Shown here in pieces: positions 59,320 through 64,000 of a stretch of 64,000 nucleotides of DNA. Position 1 is the stretch's first letter; every line of letters begins with the position of its first letter. Source of the DNA: Pararge aegeria (Eukaryota > Arthropoda > Insecta > Lepidoptera > Nymphalidae); the NCBI RefSeq assembly GCF_905163445.1, contig NC_053181.1, positions 6,386,001 through 6,450,000 of the forward strand, given 5' to 3'. A program made the translations under genes and the position numbers. Below the pieces are notes generated by a model. It searched no databases. It saw nothing but the letters and a program-made list of their open reading frames with translations, and was not told the origin of the DNA.

Positions 59320-60920
59320 CTATTTCGATTGCATATACTTCACCGCATACTGCAAAGTTACTCTCATTTAAATAATAATGTCAAAGCATATTAAATCGCT
59401 CGCATTCAGTGTAATAGTTAAGACAGTAGGTATAAAGATATTAGGATTATTTTTTTTTTAAATCATATTATTAATACCGACACAGACAATTTTTGACGCT
59501 TACCAACTACTTACGCGTTTGATGCAAGTTGGAAAACTAACAAACAATAATCGTGTTGAAGGAAAAAACACTCGAGTTTTTGCCGTTTGTTTGTTAACAA
59601 AAAAGGTTAAGGATGATCTTGATAAGACATGGATACATAAATATTTACATTTTCCTACCATTTGGTTCGAATGAGGTTTAAAAAAGAATGTTTTTTTATT
59701 GTTGGAGGCCATCAAGGAAGAATAAATATATGAATACAAATTACAGATTGGATCATTTTCAATTATTCAAATAAGAGAGTTATCAAGATTAGTAGAGATG
59801 ATTAATCTCTTGGAGTCGTAACGAAATAGTAGTATCTATTTGGAAAAAATATAAATGGGACTTCACAAAAAATACGCAATTTTTTTTTACTTGGTGCCAA
59901 CCAAGTAAAAAATGCCATTTTTTCTAGTAAACTGAAATTAAAAATCCAAACTACTGAATCGGACTGATTACCCGGACGTTTCGAGTAATTTCACTGGTTC
60001 ATTTGTATGTACATATATGTTTTAAGATTAAAGGAAAAGGATATGGATTATCAAAGGGCACCAAGGAAGATAATTAAATTTTTAAACATTTCATAACAAA
60101 GGTCTTAATAAATAATAAATTAAACTCGTAGTGAAGTTGGGTTTTCAAATGTATTTACAATATATCATCTGTTAGTATATTTGGTATATATAAGTATAAA
60201 ACCAATGTTAATGTTCAACCGTATAATGCAACGTTTCGTTATCAGGATCGTAAATTTATTTTTATTGTGCATTTCGACAAGTTTACTTTGAAACGGACAA
60301 GAACGAAAATTTCTTTGAATCTTTATACTAAAACTTCTGTTCGTACAATTAACAGCAAAATATTAGTTTGTTGTAACCTCTAATGCTAATGGATTACGGA
60401 ACCCTCTCATTTCGCGTATTCTCCTCGTATCTGAACGTTTTTAATATCTTCCTACGGCTCTCAAAAAAATACTTAAGATACCATTTACAAACAAAAGTAA
60501 AGGTCTTAGCATAAGTAAGGTCTAATAAAATTATTTAAGTTAAGAATCCAAAATAAAACAAACCAGTCGAACCGATAGCCAACACACTGGAGCAAATTTA
60601 TATATGCACAAAAGCACAAATATGTGCATATTTACCCACTAAATTCTTATAATACTCGTATAGTCTTAAGGACTTTTCCATTTTACGCCATCTTCTTGCT
60701 TTATGCCTACCCTGATCCAAAATTCTGTGCACAGCACTGATCTCACATCCTTTGCTACGCAATATTTTGAATTCAATGACCAAACAATGGCCATGTTATG
60801 AATGCGAAGTGTAAACATACATTTATACTCGCGGAACACTGAAACTGTTAATGCTATTATACCGATGGTATTGACTTCACTGTCAAAACATTATTCAATA
60901 TTCAATTCCACTTGTTAGTT
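59320..60920. other. Gene-free stretch
   Basis: AT-rich, with no exons, terminal repeats or SINE boxes that I can see. Confidence 0.45.
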
Positions 60921-60929
60921 ATATATCTG

Positions 60930-61140
60930 TTGTTTGTGACCAGCATGACTTTTAAAAGTGTTTAAAAGTAGGCCAGCTTAATAAGCGCTTTTGAATAGTC
61001 AAGTCTGTGTGTTTGTAGTTCTCTATCACCGGTTCGGAAAGCATTCTACGAAGGAGAAGCCGACAAGAAACTCCGCATTTGCGTTTGATAATAATCCTGT
61101 GCATGTGATTCAAATAGACGTAATTTATTTTTTTGTTACG
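60930..61140 (+). repeat. Interspersed repeat with ACCGGTTCGGAAAG box
   Basis: CACCGGTTCGGAAAGCATTC and GAGAAGCCGACAAGAAACTC are similar to 45430-45500 (CACCGGTTGGAAAGACAGAT and GCAAGAAACGCGGA). Confidence 0.45.
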
Positions 61141-61286
61141 TTATTTAATTAGGAATTATGCTTCCATTAATGTATTTTGAGAAATTTCTTGTTGAGAAAG
61201 AAATAAATTTAAAAGAAGTGCAAAAAGGGACATTTGCGTCAGTTATTATATCTAACATTTCATCTAACATCAAATCTTTGTGATAC

Positions 61287-61860
61287 TAATCGAGATGTAT
61301 AGGTGTAAATCAAAACCAAAATATTATTTCACAGGCTTTAGAATAAATAAAATAAATAAATATACTACGACAGTACACACATCGCCATCTAGCCCCAAAG
61401 TAAGCGTAGCGTAGCTTGTGTTATGGGTACTAAGATGCCTGATGAATATTTTTATAAATTATATACATAAATACTTAGAAAATACATATAAACACCCAGA
61501 CACTAAAAAACATTCAAGCTCATCACACAATTATTTTCCAGTAGTGGGAATCGAACCCACGGCCTTAGGCTCAGAAAGCAGGGTTGCTGCGAACTGCGCC
61601 AATCGGCCGACAAAGTACATTATGTAATGTCTTTGAGACTCATACTGTAAAACCGAAACGCTAATAGTTTTTTGAGTAAACCACTGCCGTAGTTTTTACT
61701 GAAAGAAATCAGATACAGCCTTAACATCGCATGCAAAATCAAGTGACTACTGTCAGTATTAGGTACGCGTCGCGTCGCGGAGGTCCTATGCGCGTGTAGG
61801 TCTTTTATATTTAATAGGGCTTTCATAAGTAAACACTTAGAATGTTTTGAATTCGATTGT
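61287..61860 (+). repeat. First copy of an unclassified ~280-bp repeat, interrupted by SINE-A
   Basis: GAGATGTATAGGTGTAAATC to CACAGGCTTTAGAA, then the SINE, then AGTAAACCACTGCCGTAGTT to AAACACTTAGAATGTTTT. The uninterrupted match is at 63090-63370. Confidence 0.7.
61344..61612 (-). repeat. SINE-A inside another repeat
   Basis: AT-rich tail, TATACTACGACAGTACACAC, and a tRNA-like head ending at CAATCGGCCGACA. The site GTAGCGTAGCTTG shows a small internal duplication. Confidence 0.8.
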
Positions 61861-61934
61861 ATGGAAAAATAATTATGGTTCTTTTGATTTATTATGTTTG
61901 CTTCCTTATGAAATATACTTATGCACCCTACAAC

Positions 61935-62145
61935 AGAATATCGTCATTCGGTTTCTGATTGTATAATAATCGTAAAAGCCCGCCAATCCGCATTAGAGCA
62001 GCTCGCTCGCCTCAAAGGAGAAACGGTTTTGGAACTTCCTAACACCGGGCCAGTAATTTGGCCCGACCGGAATTCAAACCCTCCGACCTCTCGGTACCTC
62101 GTCATCCGTTGCTGAACATGCTAACCGCTAGACCAAAGAAGTCGG
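61935..62145 (-). repeat. SINE-E with tRNA-like head
   Basis: On minus TTTGGTCTAGCGGTTAGCAT, GAGGTACCGAGAGGTCGGAG and GGTCGGGCCAAATTACTGGC. Confidence 0.65.
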
Positions 62146-62314
62146 TTAAAAACCTATACCAATGATATAAAGTATTTTTTTTATTTTATCTACCGTAACT
62201 AGAGGTAACATTGATATTTTTTCTTCCGAAAAATTGGACTGAATCGTATGAAGTGGATAACCATTCAGTCAGAAGTATGTTTTATTATTCCACTACGATT
62301 TAGTCCTTTACTGC

Positions 62315-62570
62315 AATGTCAGCTGGGTTTAAGTAATAATGCAGTCTAAAAATGTAGCGGTTGAACCTGTTAGGTGTACACACACAGCGTAACGCTAAAT
62401 AACTTTAGCGGCGGGTCTTTGTCGGTAGGGTGGTAACCAGCTAGACCAGGCCAGGGTGTAATTCAGAAATTATAAATTTCCATTTATCTTTATCCCCTGC
62501 CGGGGCTCGAACCGGGAGCCACCGCTTATAAGACCACAGCACTCACCACTGCGCCACGGAGGTCGTTGAA
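62315..62570 (-). repeat. SINE-C, near full length
   Basis: Ends at the tRNA-like head: CCCTGCCGGGGCTCGAACCG, CACTGCGCCACGGAGGTCG. The body is TTTGTCGGTAGGGTGGTAAC. Confidence 0.75.
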
Positions 62571-63089
62571 AAAGACATGTTTATTTTTCGCTGTGAAGGA
62601 CTACATACATTTCTCTACCAACGTTAAGTCTTAACTTTGTCAACTTAAATCCTAGCCCTAGTTTACATTTGAAACAAAACAAACAAATAAACAAAGCCAA
62701 TGTTATGTTTGTTTTCATAAATACGAACTGAGCGTGTGCCCCATAAATTCCAGTTTCACTTTTACTACCGGCCATTGCATGTTGAAAGCAAACGAACAAT
62801 GTTAACATGAGGTTGAAATCGATAATTTCATCGAGGATCAGTATTGAAATCGTTTGAGCCAAATGTGTGTCACGGACTGGCCGCGCGTCAAGGATGCCTT
62901 TCAGTTGTCACTAATAACACGTTGCACTTAATAATATGATGCACTTTTAAAAAAGCTCACACACACTCAAGTGAAGTTAAATATTATTTCGAATAACATT
63001 CCGAAGAGTGTTAATGTTCGTGTCTTTCACTGTTACTGTATCAATTACAGCATGCGCCCGAACGCATCGCCACTCATAGTAGCGGCGCG

Positions 63090-63370
63090 GTGAGATGTAT
63101 AGAACGTGTAAATGAAACCCGAAATAATACTCTACAGGCTTTAGAGGTATTTCTTTAAGTAAACCACTACCAAAGTTTTTACTGAAATAAATCAGATACA
63201 GCCCTAACATCACATGCAAAATTAATATCATGTGACTCCTGTATTAGGTACGCATCGAGTATTGTAGGTACTATTCGCGTATCAGTCTTTTATCTTCAAC
63301 AGGGTTGTCATAAGTAAACACTTAGAGTGTTTTAAATTCGTTAGTTGGAAATATTTCTTTTGATTTAATA
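63090..63370 (+). repeat. Second, uninterrupted copy of the ~280-bp repeat
   Basis: GAGATGTATAGAACGTGTAA, CTACAGGCTTTAGAGGTATT, AGTAAACCACTACCAAAGTT and AAACACTTAGAGTGTTTT. Confidence 0.7.
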
Positions 63371-63594
63371 TTTTTACAGGGCGATTCGTTATAAAATATT
63401 TTTACATCATTCAATATTATTTCGTAATTCTGTTACACGTTGTAGGTATATGAAAATAAATAAATAGTTCAAAAACACGCTTGGTAGAAAACAAAACAAA
63501 TGTTTACCTTTTATAATATAATTTAATATAAAAAATGATTGTTTAGAAGCTAACCCAAAGTCAAAGTCTTGATAAGGCTTTGAAGTCATTATCA

Positions 63595-63770
63595 TCATCA
63601 GTATATAAGAGTAAAGGCCTCCTGGCCTAAGAGGCGAAACGAATGCCTATGTCCTGCAGTGTGACATTAATAGGTTGCAGACACAATGCCTCAGGCCTCG
63701 TTTCGCCTCTTAGGTCAGGGGGCCTTTGCCCAGCAGTGTGACAATCATAGGCTGCGAATGACTGATATGA
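63595..63770. repeat. Compound direct and inverted repeat
   Basis: AGGCCTCCTGGCCTAAGAGG with CGAAACGA (63626-63652) is the reverse complement, two mismatches aside, of TCGTTTCGCCTCTTAGGTCA with GGGGGCC (63697-63723). CAGTGTGACATTAATAGG and CAGTGTGACAATCATAGG form a direct pair. Confidence 0.75.
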
Positions 63771-64000
63771 CCTAATTTAAGTGTAGGTAAAAACACTCTC
63801 ATTAAAAATTTAAATAAATTATGATCAACTCGACGACTCGAGTGCATCGAAAATTGTAAATAAATTATATTTGCAAATTGCAACGTTTCATACCGAAACC
63901 GAATCCCGATTTTGTATTTCACCACGATTATAAGTAAATTCATGCCTAATCATTGTTCTTAGATTCATGCACTACAAATGTCAATACTATAATATTATAA

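Noticed and set aside
62040..62145. tRNA gene on minus
   Set aside because: A and B box-like sequences are present but no full cloverleaf; it is the head of a SINE-E, as are the similar boxes in other SINEs.
62581..62862. Minus-strand 93-codon frame with MAGSKSETGIYGA
   Set aside because: No splice sites, domains or codon pattern support it; it looks like chance.

Overview
The window is eukaryotic, AT-rich nuclear DNA from an insect, almost certainly a moth or butterfly (Lepidoptera). Genes are split by short canonical GT-AG introns. The spaces between and inside genes are filled with tRNA-derived SINEs, LINE 3' ends, hAT and Tc1/pogo-type MITEs and other short repeats of the kind seen in lepidopteran genomes. 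A nymphalid butterfly is my guess, but the sequence alone does not prove it. There are no bacterial operons, CRISPR arrays or replication origins.

Four protein-coding genes can be supported. (1) Positions 7895 to 1 (minus strand): the 5' part, seven exons, of a gene resembling the insect 'putative phosphoenolpyruvate synthase / YvkC-type phosphotransferase' family. It starts with a membrane anchor and runs off the left edge before its catalytic domains. (2) Positions 21802 to 13240 (minus): a complete eight-exon CLPTM1L gene (541 aa), the ER lipid scramblase family used in GPI-anchor synthesis. (3) Positions 22531 to 30063 (plus): one uninterrupted 2510-aa ORF for a low-complexity, probably disordered protein that I do not recognise. 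It has four PPxY motifs near the N-terminus, a long acidic middle and a basic C-terminus. It is divergent from CLPTM1L, with 728 bp between the two start codons, and its leader carries a spliced intron and a 23-codon uORF. (4) Positions 37951 to 35294 (minus): the last two coding exons of MCRS1 (microspherule protein 1, Drosophila Rcd5), which encode its FHA domain. Its upstream exons were not found; they may lie within or beyond the repeat-rich right third of the window. Genes 3 and 4 are convergent. The four genes do not form a pathway.

The rest is mobile or repetitive. The best-defined transposon is a 2033-bp hAT-type element (4950-6982) in intron 1 of gene 1. It has perfect 15-bp terminal inverted repeats, a perfect 8-bp target duplication, arrays of a TCTTGG/CCAAGA hexamer inside both ends, and a piece of a Ty3/gypsy retrotransposon inside. 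Another clear structure is a pogo/Tigger-like MITE (58197-58953) split by a 287-bp element with a perfect 10-bp target duplication. A second copy of that element, also with a perfect 10-bp duplication, sits in a CLPTM1L intron. Family labels used below: SINE-A (head GGCCGATTGGCGCAGTGGGC, all copies on minus), SINE-C (box GGTCTGGTCTGGTGGG), SINE-D (core GGAAACCTGCATGCCTGAGA), SINE-E (box GAGGTxCxGGGTTCGA). From 38.8 to 44.2 kb and from 59.3 to 60.9 kb I found no gene.
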